17,893 nt of DNA from Syntrophomonadaceae bacterium (GCA_003551865.1 PUNU01000229.1:1-17893); one strand, 5' to 3'. Counted from the first letter of the stretch, positions 1-10,652 are shown. Notes: a model not told the origin generated them from the sequence alone. Made by a program: numbers and translations.

Positions 1-1
1 C

Positions 2-268
2 GGCCGGGTTCCTGACGGAACTTTTTACGGCAGGGTTGAAACTATCATGGCCGCGGCAAAAGTTGTGGTCACCGTGGAAGACGGGGAAATAACCGGGATT
101 ACTCTGGTCGAACATGTTCATTCCAACGGTGAAGTCGCCGAAGTGGTGCTTGACAGGGTTCTCGATGAACAGTGCCTGCAGGTAGACGTGGTCAGTGGTG
201 CGACTTACAGCAGCTTGGTTTTGCTCAAAGCGGTGGAAGACGCCCTGATTTATAGGGTGAGGGAGTAG
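2..268 (+). CDS. FMN-binding domain protein, 3' part (5' end outside window)
   Basis: The reading frame is open from the window edge, so the gene starts upstream. The ATG at 47 lies inside the domain and has no convincing ribosome site. The visible 88 residues have the FMN_bind fold pattern: DGTFYGRV, a VVVTVEDGEITGI strand pair, and near the end VDVVSGATYSS. In this family (RnfG/NqrC and small FMN_bind proteins) the Thr of S-G-A-T is where FMN is attached through a phosphoester bond. That Thr is visible residue 68. The protein probably carries electrons in a redox chain. It ends 35 nt before an acyl-CoA dehydrogenase gene on the same strand, so the two probably share a transcript and may exchange electrons (inference). 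Whether the missing N-terminus has a signal peptide, a membrane segment or a larger flavoprotein domain cannot be seen. Confidence 0.8.
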   Translation, partial: GRVPDGTFYGRVETIMAAAKVVVTVEDGEITGITLVEHVHSNGEVAEVVLDRVLDEQCLQVDVVSGATYSSLVLLKAVEDALIYRVRE

Positions 269-303
269 AATATTCGGGCATGCCGGGAGATGGAGGAGAT
301 AAA

Positions 304-2001
304 ATGGTTTTACTTAACCCGAAGCAGCATCAGCGCAGTTACAGCGATCCGCGTTCAAGGGAAATAATGCTCAAGACCATTGAATTTTTTGAGAAAAAAG
401 GCAAGCAGAAGCTGAAGGAAGACGACCGCAACCGGGTTTGGTATGAAGACTTCCTGCAGTTTGTAAAAGAGCATGAGCTTTTTTATGACCTGCTGACTCC
501 GCAACAATATGGTGAAGAAGACTGCCGCTGGGACACCTGGCGCAACTGTGAGTTTAACGAGATCCTGGCCTTTTACGGACTTCATTACTGGTACACCTGG
601 CAGGTCTCTATTTTGGGGTTGGGTCCGATCTGGATGAGCGATAATGAAGTCCAGAAACAGAGGGCTGCCGGACTGCTTAAAGACGGCCATGTTTTTGCCT
701 TTGGCCTATCCGAGCGCAAACATGGGGCAGACGTCTATTCCACCGAGATGAATCTTACCCCCTTAGCCGACGGCACCTACCGGGCCAATGGTGAGAAATA
801 TTACATCGGCAACGGAAACATTGCCGAAATGGTCTCCACCTTCGGCAAGATGGCCGACAGCGGTGATTATGTTTTTTTTGTAGCCAATTACCGGCATCAG
901 AATTATGAGCTGGTTCAAAATGTAGTTAATTCGCAGTCCTATGTCGCTGATTTTGCCCTGCATGATTACCCGATCACCGAGAAAGAGATCCTTTCGCGCG
1001 GGCAGGGGGCCTGGGATACCGCCCTGAACACGGTCAATATCGGCAAATATAACCTGGGGTGGGCTTCAATCGGTATCTGTACTCATGCCTTCTACGAAGC
1101 GCTGAACCACGCCGCCAACCGTGTTCTTTACGGTATGAAGGTTACCGATTTTCCACATGTCAAGCAGATGTTTGTTGATGCTTATACCCGCCTGGTGGCG
1201 ATGAAGCTTTTTGCCCTGCGTGCCGCCGATTATATGCGCACTGCTTCGCCCGAAGACAGGCGTTACCTGCTCTACAACCCGACTGTAAAAATGAAAGTCA
1301 CCACCCAGGGTGAAGAAGTAATCAACCTGCTCTGGGATGTTATTGCCGCCAGGGGTTTTGAAAAAGACACTTATTTTGAAATGGCGGCCCGTGATATTCG
1401 TGCCCTGCCGAAACTCGAGGGGACTGTGCACGTCAATATTGCCCTGATCCTTAAGTTTATGGCCAATTACTTCTTTAATCCCCGGGAGTATGCCCCGGTA
1501 GAGACTCAGGATCAGCCGGTCAATGACGATTTTCTTTTTAACCAGGGGCCGGCCCGGGGTCTGGGCAAGATCCGTTTTCACGATTACAGCGAGGTGTACG
1601 CCCTGTATGATCTGCCCAACCTGGATGTGTTCAAGGAACAGACCGCGTTGCTCAAAGAATTTCTTGCCGGTGCCACCCCCGATGCCGATCAGCAAAAAGA
1701 CACCGATTTCCTGCTTTCCCTGGGTGAAATGTTTACCCTGGTAGTCTACGGTCAGCTGATTTTGGAAAATGCAAAGATTTATGATCTTGAGGAAGCCCTG
1801 GTCGACCAGATTTTTGATTTTATGGTCCGTGATTTTTCAAAATTTGCCCTTACTCTTTACGGCAAGCCGAGCACTTCTGAAGCCCAGATGGGCTACCTGC
1901 AGCAGATGATCAAAAAACCGGCCGCTGACAGAGGCCGGTTTGGCAGGGTCTGGAACCAGCATGTCCTCGCCCTGAAAGATCTATATGAAATGAACCCTTA
2001 A
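304..2001 (+). CDS. acyl-CoA dehydrogenase family protein
   Basis: A 565-aa flavoprotein of the acyl-CoA dehydrogenase superfamily, which oxidises the alpha-beta bond of an acyl-CoA and passes electrons from FAD to a partner. I chose ATG 304 because GGAGGAG lies 5 nt upstream; an in-frame ATG at 280 would add 8 residues without a ribosome site. Visible landmarks are a mostly helical N-terminus, FAFGLSERKHGADVYSTEM at about residues 131-149 (the FAD/substrate loop), VTDFPHVKQM at about 280-289, and ALPKLEGTVH near 367-376. The Glu of LEGT (residue 372) aligns with the catalytic base of medium-chain enzymes. About 150 residues follow it, longer than the usual 380-aa enzyme, so there is an extra helical C-terminal region. 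Substrate is unknown. The FMN-binding protein just upstream suggests an unusual electron acceptor instead of plain ETF. No etfAB is visible here. Confidence 0.85.
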   Translation: MVLLNPKQHQRSYSDPRSREIMLKTIEFFEKKGKQKLKEDDRNRVWYEDFLQFVKEHELFYDLLTPQQYGEEDCRWDTWRNCEFNEILAFYGLHYWYTWQVSILGLGPIWMSDNEVQKQRAAGLLKDGHVFAFGLSERKHGADVYSTEMNLTPLADGTYRANGEKYYIGNGNIAEMVSTFGKMADSGDYVFFVANYRHQNYELVQNVVNSQSYVADFALHDYPITEKEILSRGQGAWDTALNTVNIGKYNLGWASIGICTHAFYEALNHAANRVLYGMKVTDFPHVKQMFVDAYTRLVAMKLFALRAADYMRTASPEDRRYLLYNPTVKMKVTTQGEEVINLLWDVIAARGFEKDTYFEMAARDIRALPKLEGTVHVNIALILKFMANYFFNPREYAPVETQDQPVNDDFLFNQGPARGLGKIRFHDYSEVYALYDLPNLDVFKEQTALLKEFLAGATPDADQQKDTDFLLSLGEMFTLVVYGQLILENAKIYDLEEALVDQIFDFMVRDFSKFALTLYGKPSTSEAQMGYLQQMIKKPAADRGRFGRVWNQHVLALKDLYEMNP

Positions 2002-2195
2002 TGGCCGGGATATCCTGTAAAAACAGCCGGCAGGAAGGCCGGAAGGACAAATGCCGGCAAAACCCTGCCTTTGCAGCGGGCTGCAGTCATCTTTATTGCT
2101 ACTCTCTTTACATTATCAGCCATGCGGTTGCTGAAAATATATACCGGGCATAAAACGGGAGAAATAAGCCCATGTGATTGTATCATAAGTTACCC

Positions 2196-3104
2196 TTACG
2201 GTTCAGCCAGCAGTAGTTCACTCAATGAGCAGGGCTCAAGCCCGCGGTCGCGAAGGCCGGTTATAATATTGGGCAGAGCATTGATATCTTCTTCGTTAAA
2301 ATGCAGTAAAACAATACTGCCGCCCCTGGCGTTTGCCAGCACATGTTCAGTGATCCGGGCAGAAGAATAGCTTTCATTGCGCAGGGCGTAAATCAGTTCA
2401 ACGTCCCAGAGCACGGGGAACATTCCTTTTTTAGCGATAATTTCCTGGAGGCGTTCTTGATGGTGCCCCTGGCCGGTCATAAAACCGTCCCCGTAGGGAG
2501 GGCGGAAAAACAGGGTGCGGTGGGGTTCTCCAACAGCTTCTTCCACCGATTCCTGCCAGCCGCTCAGTTCTTCTCTAATCCTTTCTTCGGAGATTTGGGT
2601 AATATAAGGATGGTTGTAGGTGTGGTTTCCCAGTTCATGCCCTTCTTCGACAGCCCTTTGCCATACTTCCGGGGCATGATCGATCCAGGAACCCATCGGG
2701 AACAGGGTGGCCCTGACATCGTGGGCCTTGAGGTGATCGAGGGCCCGGTTTATTAATTCTGCGCCCGCCCCGTCGTCAATGGTAATGGCCACCTTGTCGG
2801 TTTCGCGGTTGCCGTGTTCAATCACGGTGGATGAACGGAGCATCCGGTTCTCTTCGCGCAGTTTTTCGTTTTCTTCGTAAATCTCTTCGTACTGCTCTTG
2901 CAGGTGCTCGTTTTCCTGCTTCACCTCGTCAAATTTATCTTCGAGGGACTGCATCTCCCTCTGCATTGCCTGGACAGCCAGGTACTGGGTCGCGCTGAAC
3001 ACGCCCAGGACTGCGACAGCGAGCAGCAAAACTAAAAAGATAACCAGGCGGGCCGTCGATTTCTTTTTTGCTTGTTTGGTTCGCGAATAATGCTGGTTTA
3101 CCAT
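2196..3104 (-). CDS. membrane-anchored polysaccharide deacetylase (NodB homology domain)
   Basis: A 302-aa protein with a short basic N-terminus, one membrane segment (about residues 19-41), a charged heptad-rich coiled coil (about 43-90), then a NodB/CE4 deacetylase domain facing outside the cell. CE4 motifs are visible: TIDDG (catalytic Asp and metal-ligand Asp at 110-111), HTYNH (metal-binding His 161 and 165), RPPYGDG (201-207), LWDVE (232-236) and LLH (His 268). The family removes N-acetyl groups from peptidoglycan or other cell-wall glycans, which changes lysozyme sensitivity and wall remodelling. The coiled coil probably sets reach or oligomer state (inference). ATG 3104 has AGGAAAG about 9 nt upstream. 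A candidate promoter (TTGCCT, 17 nt, TAACAT; 3152-3180) lies in the divergent gap shared with the flavoprotein gene. It converges with the upstream dehydrogenase; the 194-nt gap at 2002-2195 shows no convincing terminator. Confidence 0.9.
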   Translation of the reverse strand: MVNQHYSRTKQAKKKSTARLVIFLVLLLAVAVLGVFSATQYLAVQAMQREMQSLEDKFDEVKQENEHLQEQYEEIYEENEKLREENRMLRSSTVIEHGNRETDKVAITIDDGAGAELINRALDHLKAHDVRATLFPMGSWIDHAPEVWQRAVEEGHELGNHTYNHPYITQISEERIREELSGWQESVEEAVGEPHRTLFFRPPYGDGFMTGQGHHQERLQEIIAKKGMFPVLWDVELIYALRNESYSSARITEHVLANARGGSIVLLHFNEEDINALPNIITGLRDRGLEPCSLSELLLAEP

Positions 3105-3225
3105 GGCACCACTTTCCTTTTAAGCAGAAAAGTTTTCAATTTCTCTTTACTATGTTAATCTACTATAAAAGATAAGGCAATAGTTACGTGATCAACTAAA
3201 ACTACAAGTATAGGAGTGGATACAG

Positions 3226-3819
3226 GTGAAAACACTGCTGGCAATAGCGCCAAGCCCGCGGCGGGGGGGAAACAGCGAGCTGCTGCTCAAGGAGTTCTGC
3301 CTGGCCGCTGAAGATGCCGGCTGGCAGATCGACATGGTGAGGGTTAACAGCTTGAAATTTAAGCCCTGCCAGGCCTGCGATCTCTGTGCCAGGGACGGAC
3401 ACTGCGTGATCCAGGATGATATGCAGGATGTTTATACCCGGGTGATCGAGTCCGACGCCCTGGTGGTGGCCAGCCCGGTTACCTTTGGCTCTTTAAATGC
3501 CCAGCTGAAAATGCTTATTGACCGTTTTCAATGCTGGTGGCAGGCCAAGTATAATTTAAAAGCGCCTTTTGTCAAAGAAGAAGAAAACCGCCAGGGATTT
3601 TTTATCTGTGTCGGGGCTTTGAAAAAGAAAGACTACTGTGAAAACGCCCTGCAGATTATTAAGGTATTTTTCCACAACATCAATCATAAATTTGCCGGCA
3701 GTGAATTTTTCCGCGGCTACGACGAAAAAGGAGCAATTGCCAATGATCCGGAAGCCCTTGCCCGGGCTTACCAGGCCGGCAAAGAATTTATTGCCACTGC
3801 AGAAGAAACAATGAGCTAG
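3226..3819 (+). CDS. iron-sulfur flavoprotein / NAD(P)H-dependent FMN reductase family
   Basis: A 197-aa flavodoxin-fold protein. The start is GTG 3226, with AGGAG 9 nt upstream. SPRRGGNSE (10-18) is the FMN-phosphate loop, and SPVTFGSLNAQLKMLIDR (83-100) is the characteristic dimer/flavin segment. Between them is C48-x2-C51-x2-C54-x5-C60, the compact cysteine motif that binds a [4Fe-4S] cluster in archaeal and clostridial iron-sulfur flavoproteins (Isf). The protein is therefore likely a cytoplasmic two-cofactor electron carrier, possibly for O2 or peroxide reduction or ferredoxin oxidation in an anaerobe (known of the family, not shown here). It stands alone, divergent from the deacetylase. 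Its TAG stop lies within the left terminal repeat of the MITE-like element. Rejoining the flanks across one CTAG copy would restore the same stop. Confidence 0.88.
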   Translation: MKTLLAIAPSPRRGGNSELLLKEFCLAAEDAGWQIDMVRVNSLKFKPCQACDLCARDGHCVIQDDMQDVYTRVIESDALVVASPVTFGSLNAQLKMLIDRFQCWWQAKYNLKAPFVKEEENRQGFFICVGALKKKDYCENALQIIKVFFHNINHKFAGSEFFRGYDEKGAIANDPEALARAYQAGKEFIATAEETMS

Positions 3820-4003
3820 TGCCCTGTAAACATAAAAGGCGTAATTTGACAATTATTACAACAACTCTTTATCTATAGGAGATGTGGCAAGCCGGAAGCG
3901 AACATAAAGCGAGCCGTGACAATTCCAGGCGAGCGATCCGTGAGCGCCGGCTTGCCACAGCTGTGAATTAAAAACAGAACAAACTTAATTGACAGGGCAC
4001 TAG
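3816..4003. mobile_element. MITE-like element with 12-bp terminal inverted repeats
   Basis: A 188-nt non-coding interval bounded by perfect inverted repeats: CTAGTGCCCTGT at 3816-3827 and its exact complement at 3992-4003. An inner pair, TGTGGCAAGCCGG at 3883-3895 and its complement at 3947-3959, is also perfect (13 bp) and encloses a GCGAGC-rich loop. There is no ORF of note inside. The outer CTAG on each side could be a 4-bp target duplication (as in YTAR-targeting IS5-group elements), or only the TA could be duplicated (IS630/mariner type). In the first case the element proper is 3820-3999, in the second 3819-4000. The layout suits a non-autonomous element mobilised by a transposase elsewhere; the family is not recognised. 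Confidence 0.6.
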
Positions 4004-4018
4004 AATCAGAAAGTATAA

Positions 4019-6643
4019 TTAACTAACGTGTCCCGAAATTTTTTCTGATTCGCCGGGTTTGAACTCGATGCCGCTTTTACCCCTGGCCAGGACGACTTCG
4101 CCTTCTTCCTCGATTTCCCCGGCTACGATCCGGCGTGACAGCGGGGTTTCGACTTCATTTTGGATTACCCGCTTCAGCGGCCTGGCCCCGAAGGCGGGGT
4201 CATAGCCTTTTTCGGCCAGGTAGGCGACCACTTCGTCGTCCCACTTCAGGTCAAGGCCCGCACTCTTGCTCAGCCGCTCATCAAGCCTCTTCAGCAGCAG
4301 TGAGGCGATCCGGTTGACCTGTTCCATTTCCAGGGCCCGGAAGACGATAATTTCGTCAACCCGGTTCAAGAATTCGGGGCGGAAGTTTTGCCGAAGCATG
4401 CCGAGCACGGTATCCCTCATCTGCTCGTAGCTGCCGCCTTTTTCGTGGAAAGCGAGGATTTCCTGGCTGCCTGTATTCGAAGTCATAATCAGGATCGTGT
4501 TGCGGAAATCAACCGTGCGTCCCTTGCCGTCGGTAAGGCGGCCGTCGTCCAGGATCTGCAGCATGGAGTTGAACACGTCCTGGTGGGCTTTTTCCACCTC
4601 GTCGAAAAGCACGACGCTGTACGGTTTGCGCCTGACCGCCTCGGTGAGCTGTCCGCCTTCCTCGTAGCCGACATATCCCGGCGGGGCGCCGATCAGGCGG
4701 GCTACAGTGTGTTTTTCCATGTATTCGGACATGTCCAGGCGGATCATGTTGCGCTCGTCGTCGAACAGGGCTTCCGCCAGGGTGCGGGCCAGCTCGGTTT
4801 TACCCACCCCGGTCGGGCCCAGGAAGATAAAGCTTCCCACCGGCCGGTTGGGGTCTTTAATACCGCTGCGGGCCCTGAGCACGGCGTCGGATACGGCTTT
4901 GACCGCTTCGTCCTGTCCGATTACCCGCTCATGCAGGATATCTTCCAGGCGGATCAACTTGTCGCGCTCTCCTTCCAGCAGACGGCTGACCGGGATGCCG
5001 GTCCAGCGGCTGACCACCTGGGCGATTTCTTTTTCGCTTACTTCTTCGTTTAACAGCATGTTTTCTTTTTGCTTTGCGGCCAGTTTATCTTCTTCTTCCT
5101 GCAGCTGCTGCTCGAGCTCGTTCAGGCGGCCGTACTTGAGTTCGGCGGCCCGGTTTAAGTCATATTCTCTTTCCGCCTTTTCAATCTCGGTGCGCACTTC
5201 GTCTATTTCACGTTTAAGCGAGCGCACCTTTCCGATCGATTCTTTTTCCGCCTGCCACTGGGCTTTCATGGCATCGGCTTCGGATCTTAGCTCGGCCAGA
5301 TCTTCCCGCAGTTTATTAAGTCGTTCCTGTGAGGCCGGGTCGGTTTCTTTCTTCAAGGCGGCCTCTTCAATCTCCAACTGCATTATCCGGCGGGTTATCT
5401 CATCAAGCGCCGCCGGCATACTGTCGATCTGGGTCCGCAGGTGGGCTGCAGCTTCATCGACCAAGTCGATTGCCTTGTCCGGTAAAAAGCGGTCGCTGAT
5501 GTAGCGATCGGACAATACCGCCGCCGAAATCAAAGCGCTGTCCTGAATGCGCACACCGTGGTGCACCTCGTAGCGTTCCTTGAGACCGCGCAGGATTGAA
5601 ACCGTATCTTCCACGGAAGGCTGGTCGATCAGCACCGGCTGAAAACGCCGTTCCAGGGCGGCGTCTTTTTCCACGTTCTTGCGGTATTCATCTACGGTGG
5701 TCGCCCCGATGCACTGCAGTTCCCCCCTGGCCAGCATCGGCTTGAGCAGGTTGCCGGCATCCATCGCTCCTTCGGCGGCACCGGCTCCGACCACGGTGTG
5801 CAGTTCATCGATGAAAAGAATTATTCTTCCTTCCGCCTCCTGCACTTCCTTCAGGACCGCTTTCAGCCTTTCTTCAAATTCACCGCGGTATTTTGCTCCG
5901 GCCACCAGTGCACCCATGTCGAGGGCAATTACTTTTTTGTCCTTCAACCCTTCGGGCACATCACCGGCCACGATCCGCCGGGCCAGCCCTTCGGCTATTG
6001 CCGTTTTGCCTACACCGGGATCACCCATCAAAACCGGGTTGTTCTTGGTCCGCCGCGACAAAATTTCCATTACCCGGCGGATTTCTTCGTCCCGGCCGAT
6101 CACCGGATCAAGCTTGCCTTTTTCGGCCTCTGCGGTTAAGTCCCTGCCGTAGCGCTGCAGGGCCTCATACGTGTCTTCGGGGCTGTCGCTGGTAACCCTT
6201 TGTGACCCGCGCACATTTCTAAGCGAGTTCAGCAGGGTATCGCGATCGAGCCCGAACTGGGCCAGCAGTTTTTTCAAATCCTCTTCGCCTTCCTCGAGCA
6301 GACCCAGCAGTATATGCTCCACGCTGACATAATCGTCTTTAAGCTGTTTGGCCTCCTCTTCGGCCCTCGACAAAACCCGGGCCAGGGAGGAGCTCATCTG
6401 CAGGGAGCCCTCGTAGCCGGATACCCGCGGCATGGCTGCAAGCTGCTGTTCCAGGCCCTGCCGCAGAGAAGCGACATCAACTCCGGCGTGCTGCAAAAAG
6501 CGGCCGGCCAGGCCCTCTTCCTGGTCCAGCAGGGCGGACAGAAGATGCCTGGGCCCGACAACCTGGTGCCCGCGGTTGGCGGCCACTTCCTGGGCTGCCG
6601 CCAGGGCTTCTCTTGATTTATTTGTAAAACGGTTTAAATCCAT
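4019..6643 (-). CDS. clpB: ATP-dependent disaggregase ClpB
   Basis: An 874-aa Hsp100 disaggregase, normal length for ClpB. It threads aggregated protein through a hexameric ring with the DnaK system. Domains: tandem Clp_N repeats (about 1-145); AAA1 with Walker A GDPGVGKT (207-214) and Walker [10 protein letters not shown] (275-283); a long charged coiled-coil middle domain (about 405-525), which marks ClpB against ClpA/ClpC; and AAA2 with Walker A GPTGVGKT (609-616) and [12 protein letters not shown] saw no ClpP-binding IGF-type loop. The start is ATG 6643, preceded by GGTAGGTGA. The frame stays open a further 108 nt upstream, but that stretch overlaps cbpM and has no homology to Clp_N. It is the last gene of the dnaK-grpE-dnaJ-cbpM-clpB operon, 11 nt after cbpM, so co-expression with DnaK is built in. 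Confidence 0.96.
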   Translation of the reverse strand: MDLNRFTNKSREALAAAQEVAANRGHQVVGPRHLLSALLDQEEGLAGRFLQHAGVDVASLRQGLEQQLAAMPRVSGYEGSLQMSSSLARVLSRAEEEAKQLKDDYVSVEHILLGLLEEGEEDLKKLLAQFGLDRDTLLNSLRNVRGSQRVTSDSPEDTYEALQRYGRDLTAEAEKGKLDPVIGRDEEIRRVMEILSRRTKNNPVLMGDPGVGKTAIAEGLARRIVAGDVPEGLKDKKVIALDMGALVAGAKYRGEFEERLKAVLKEVQEAEGRIILFIDELHTVVGAGAAEGAMDAGNLLKPMLARGELQCIGATTVDEYRKNVEKDAALERRFQPVLIDQPSVEDTVSILRGLKERYEVHHGVRIQDSALISAAVLSDRYISDRFLPDKAIDLVDEAAAHLRTQIDSMPAALDEITRRIMQLEIEEAALKKETDPASQERLNKLREDLAELRSEADAMKAQWQAEKESIGKVRSLKREIDEVRTEIEKAEREYDLNRAAELKYGRLNELEQQLQEEEDKLAAKQKENMLLNEEVSEKEIAQVVSRWTGIPVSRLLEGERDKLIRLEDILHERVIGQDEAVKAVSDAVLRARSGIKDPNRPVGSFIFLGPTGVGKTELARTLAEALFDDERNMIRLDMSEYMEKHTVARLIGAPPGYVGYEEGGQLTEAVRRKPYSVVLFDEVEKAHQDVFNSMLQILDDGRLTDGKGRTVDFRNTILIMTSNTGSQEILAFHEKGGSYEQMRDTVLGMLRQNFRPEFLNRVDEIIVFRALEMEQVNRIASLLLKRLDERLSKSAGLDLKWDDEVVAYLAEKGYDPAFGARPLKRVIQNEVETPLSRRIVAGEIEEEGEVVLARGKSGIEFKPGESEKISGHVS

Positions 6644-6654
6644 TTTTATATCAC

Positions 6655-6942
6655 CTACCTTTTGCGCAGACGTTCTATTTCGTCTTCCAGTTTTTCTATT
6701 CTTTCCAGCAAGTCGACAATAATTGCCGCTCCGATAGTATTCGCCCCGCACTGTTTCTTGATCCGCATGATCTTGTGCAGGCGGCGCATATCTTCATAAG
6801 GGACGGTATCTTTCTCGATACTGATGATGCCCATTTCTTCAAACAGGGCCAGCATATCGGGATGATATACCCTGCAGCATTCAGTTATATTTTCGCCCTG
6901 TTCGGTGTGGTAGTGGATACGGACCAGTTTCATGCTTATCAC
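6655..6942 (-). CDS. cbpM: CbpM-like chaperone modulator (MerR_2 type)
   Basis: A 95-aa protein. Its middle resembles a MerR winged-helix core: [18 protein letters not shown], then [18 protein letters not shown]. It ends in a charged helix, [18 protein letters not shown]. Length and pattern fit CbpM, the small partner that binds the J-domain of CbpA and inhibits its co-chaperone activity. It lies directly after the J-protein gene, which supports this. The alternative is a shortened HspR-like repressor; actinobacterial heat-shock operons have the order dnaK-grpE-dnaJ-hspR. GTG 6942 overlaps the dnaJ stop by 4 nt (GTGA, translational coupling); ATG 6933 (MKLVRIHYH) is an equally possible start. 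AAAGGTGGGG is upstream of both. Confidence 0.75.
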   Translation of the reverse strand: MISMKLVRIHYHTEQGENITECCRVYHPDMLALFEEMGIISIEKDTVPYEDMRRLHKIMRIKKQCGANTIGAAIIVDLLERIEKLEDEIERLRKR

Positions 6943-7964
6943 GCCCCACCTTTCCGCAGGTCATGGAGCTGCTTGTAGAGATTCTTTTCTTCTTCGCTCA
7001 GGTCCGGCGGCACATCGATCAAGAGCCGGACATACTGGTTGCCGCGGCTGCCCCCTTTGCCGGGAAAACCTTTGCCTTTAAGGCGCAGCTTGCTGCCGCT
7101 GCGGCTGCCCGGCGGCACCTTGAGGCTGACCTCGCCGTCAAGGGTTTGCACCGAGATCTTGTCTCCGAACAGCGCCTGTTCGGGGCGAATTTTTGCATCG
7201 ACCTCGATATCGCTGCCGTTTAGTTTAAATACCGGGTGGGGGCGCAGGCGGACTTTTAGGTAAAGATCACCTTTTGGGGCACCGCCCAGGCCGCTGCCGC
7301 CCTGTCCTTTCAGGCGGATCCGGCTGCCGTCTTTTACCCCGGCCGGCACCTTGACATCCAATGTTTTTTCATCAGGCAGGTTTCCTGTGCCGCCGCACTG
7401 GGGGCAGAATCCCTGTCCGGTTGTGCCTGCTCCACCGCATGCGGAACACACCGCACTGCCGCTGACCCGGATCGTTTTGGTCACGCCGCGGTAAGCTTCC
7501 TCAAGGCTGAGTTCAATTTCACTTTCCACGTCTTCGCCTTTTACCGGGCCGCGGCGGGCCGCACTTCCGGCTCTCCGGCCGCCCGCCCGGGCGGCTGCTC
7601 CTTCACCGAAGAACATCTTGAAAAAATCACTGAACCCGCCTTCGAAAGCACTTTCAAAATCGCCGAAATCACCGGATGTGTAAAAGCGCACTCCTTCCAT
7701 ATCCGGATGAGCCTGAAAGTCCTGGCCTTCTTGCCACCTGCTGCCCAACTGGTCATAGCGCTTTCTTTTTTCCGGATCTTTTAGCACTTCGTAGGCTTCG
7801 TTAATTTCCTTAAACTTTTCTTCAGCCTTTTTTTTATCCGCTTCCGGGTGCAGATCGGGGTGCCATTTCCGGGCCAGCTTACGGTATGCGTTTTTTATAT
7901 CTTTTTCACTGGCGCTGCGGTCTAAGCCCAGAATTTCATAGTAGTCTTTATATTTTACCGCCAT
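6939..7964 (-). CDS. dnaJ: DnaJ/CbpA-family co-chaperone with reduced zinc finger
   Basis: A 341-aa J-domain protein, the Hsp40 partner that stimulates DnaK ATPase and delivers substrates. The J-domain covers residues 5-70 with HPD at 35-37. A Gly/Phe-rich stretch follows (about 97-121), then an Ala/Arg/Gly linker. Next come two CXXCXGXG motifs only (CSACGGAG 173-180, CPQCGGTG 187-194), where canonical DnaJ has four. The C-terminal substrate domains are complete ([35 protein letters not shown]). It is thus intermediate between DnaJ and the zinc-less CbpA, which agrees with the CbpM-like gene overlapping its stop. ATG 7964 has GGAGG about 7 nt upstream. It lies 24 nt downstream of grpE. Confidence 0.92.
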   Translation of the reverse strand: MAVKYKDYYEILGLDRSASEKDIKNAYRKLARKWHPDLHPEADKKKAEEKFKEINEAYEVLKDPEKRKRYDQLGSRWQEGQDFQAHPDMEGVRFYTSGDFGDFESAFEGGFSDFFKMFFGEGAAARAGGRRAGSAARRGPVKGEDVESEIELSLEEAYRGVTKTIRVSGSAVCSACGGAGTTGQGFCPQCGGTGNLPDEKTLDVKVPAGVKDGSRIRLKGQGGSGLGGAPKGDLYLKVRLRPHPVFKLNGSDIEVDAKIRPEQALFGDKISVQTLDGEVSLKVPPGSRSGSKLRLKGKGFPGKGGSRGNQYVRLLIDVPPDLSEEEKNLYKQLHDLRKGGA

Positions 7965-7988
7965 GGTGATTCCTCCAGGTGCTTCATA

Positions 7989-8582
7989 TTATTCTTCGGT
8001 TTCCGGTTTGCAGGCGACCATTACCTGGGCCGGCCTGAGCAAAATATCGCCCAGCTTGTATCCCGGATAGACCTCTTCAGCCACGCAGCCCTCGGGGTAT
8101 TCCGCCGATTCCACATAGCCTAAGCCTTCCTGTTCTTCGGGATCAAAAGTCTCGCCCAGGCATTCTACCCGCCTGACACCGTGTTTATGTAAAAATTCAT
8201 TGAACTGCCGGGCCATGATCTCAATCCCGCTGGCCGCGGCAGGATCCTGAACCTGTTTTCGAGCCTGGTCAAAGTAATCCAAAAAGGTTATTAGATCGAG
8301 CAAAATATCCTTTTTAGCCTGGATGCGCCTTGCTTCCGCTTCGCGTTCCATGCGCTTGCGGAAGTTCTCAAAGTCTGCCTTTGTCCTCAGGTGGCGGGCT
8401 TTTTCGTCTTCCAGCTCGCTGCGCAGGCGCTCGATTTCTGCTGCCGCTCCCCGGTCTTCTTCTTCACCTATATATTCGGCCTCCACTTCCGCTTCGGGAC
8501 CGGCTTGGTTCTCGGTTTCTTTGTTTGTCCGGCCATGGGTTTGTTCCCAATTTTTATTTTCCTGTCTGTATTTTTTCATCAT
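7989..8582 (-). CDS. grpE: nucleotide exchange factor GrpE
   Basis: A 197-aa GrpE, which releases ADP from DnaK. It has an acidic disordered N-terminus (about 1-48), a long dimerising helix containing LRTKADFENFRKRMERE, and the beta-wing with GYKLGDILLRPAQVMVA near the C-terminus, the family signature. There are two adjacent start codons, ATG 8582 and ATG 8579. GGAGG lies 5 nt before the first and 8 nt before the second, so the second gives the better spacing and the protein may be 196 aa. It is the second gene of the operon, after dnaK, which reverses the usual Firmicutes order. A strong hairpin separates it from dnaK. Confidence 0.95.
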   Translation of the reverse strand: MMKKYRQENKNWEQTHGRTNKETENQAGPEAEVEAEYIGEEEDRGAAAEIERLRSELEDEKARHLRTKADFENFRKRMEREAEARRIQAKKDILLDLITFLDYFDQARKQVQDPAAASGIEIMARQFNEFLHKHGVRRVECLGETFDPEEQEGLGYVESAEYPEGCVAEEVYPGYKLGDILLRPAQVMVACKPETEE

Positions 8583-8608
8583 TGATACCTCCAGCCGGGT
8601 TTTGGAAA

Positions 8609-8641
8609 GCGGAGCCGGTTTATAACCGACACCGGCTCCGC
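8609..8641 (-). promoter_or_regulatory. 11-bp hairpin in the dnaK-grpE mRNA spacer
   Basis: A perfect 11-bp inverted repeat, GCGGAGCCGGT at 8609-8619 with its complement at 8631-8641 and an 11-nt loop. It lies in the 93-nt gap between dnaK and grpE. No clean U-run follows in the transcript direction (TTTCC), so it is not a strong intrinsic terminator. It more likely acts as a partial terminator, a processing site, or a 3' stabiliser of the dnaK segment, giving more DnaK than GrpE (inference). Confidence 0.6.
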
Positions 8642-8675
8642 CGCCAAAACCTGCTAATTACTGGTGTTATTCATT

Positions 8676-10583
<1,908 letters not shown>

Positions 10584-10623
10584 TTTTGGTCACCTCACTT
10601 AATCATTAGTTTGTGTTCTTCTT

Positions 10624-10652
10624 ATTATCTTCATCCTTCCGCCTCCGTTAAA
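10624..10652 (-). promoter_or_regulatory. candidate sigma-A promoter of the dnaK operon
   Basis: Minus-strand TTTAAC (10647-10652), 17 nt, GATAAT (10624-10629), about 40 nt before the dnaK start. The -10 matches 5 of 6 consensus bases but the -35 only 3 of 6, so it is a moderate candidate. No CIRCE repeat (TTAGCACTC-N9-GAGTGCTAA) or HspR-type CTTGAGT repeat is seen nearby. Confidence 0.35.

Noticed and set aside
1066..1695. 209-aa minus-strand frame inside the acyl-CoA dehydrogenase gene
   Set aside because: Shadow of a conserved coding region with no ribosome site or family match.
2071..2756. Plus-strand frames of 99 and 137 aa opposite the polysaccharide deacetylase
   Set aside because: They largely overlap the NodB domain on the other strand and have no supported start.
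4388..5504. Long plus-strand frames of 221 and 265 aa opposite clpB
   Set aside because: Antisense shadows of a fully conserved clpB gene; Ser/Arg-rich or low-complexity, no family motifs.
6644..6751. 36-residue N-terminal extension of ClpB
   Set aside because: Overlaps cbpM and is not Clp_N-like. ATG 6643 starts the conserved MDLNRFT sequence with its own ribosome site.
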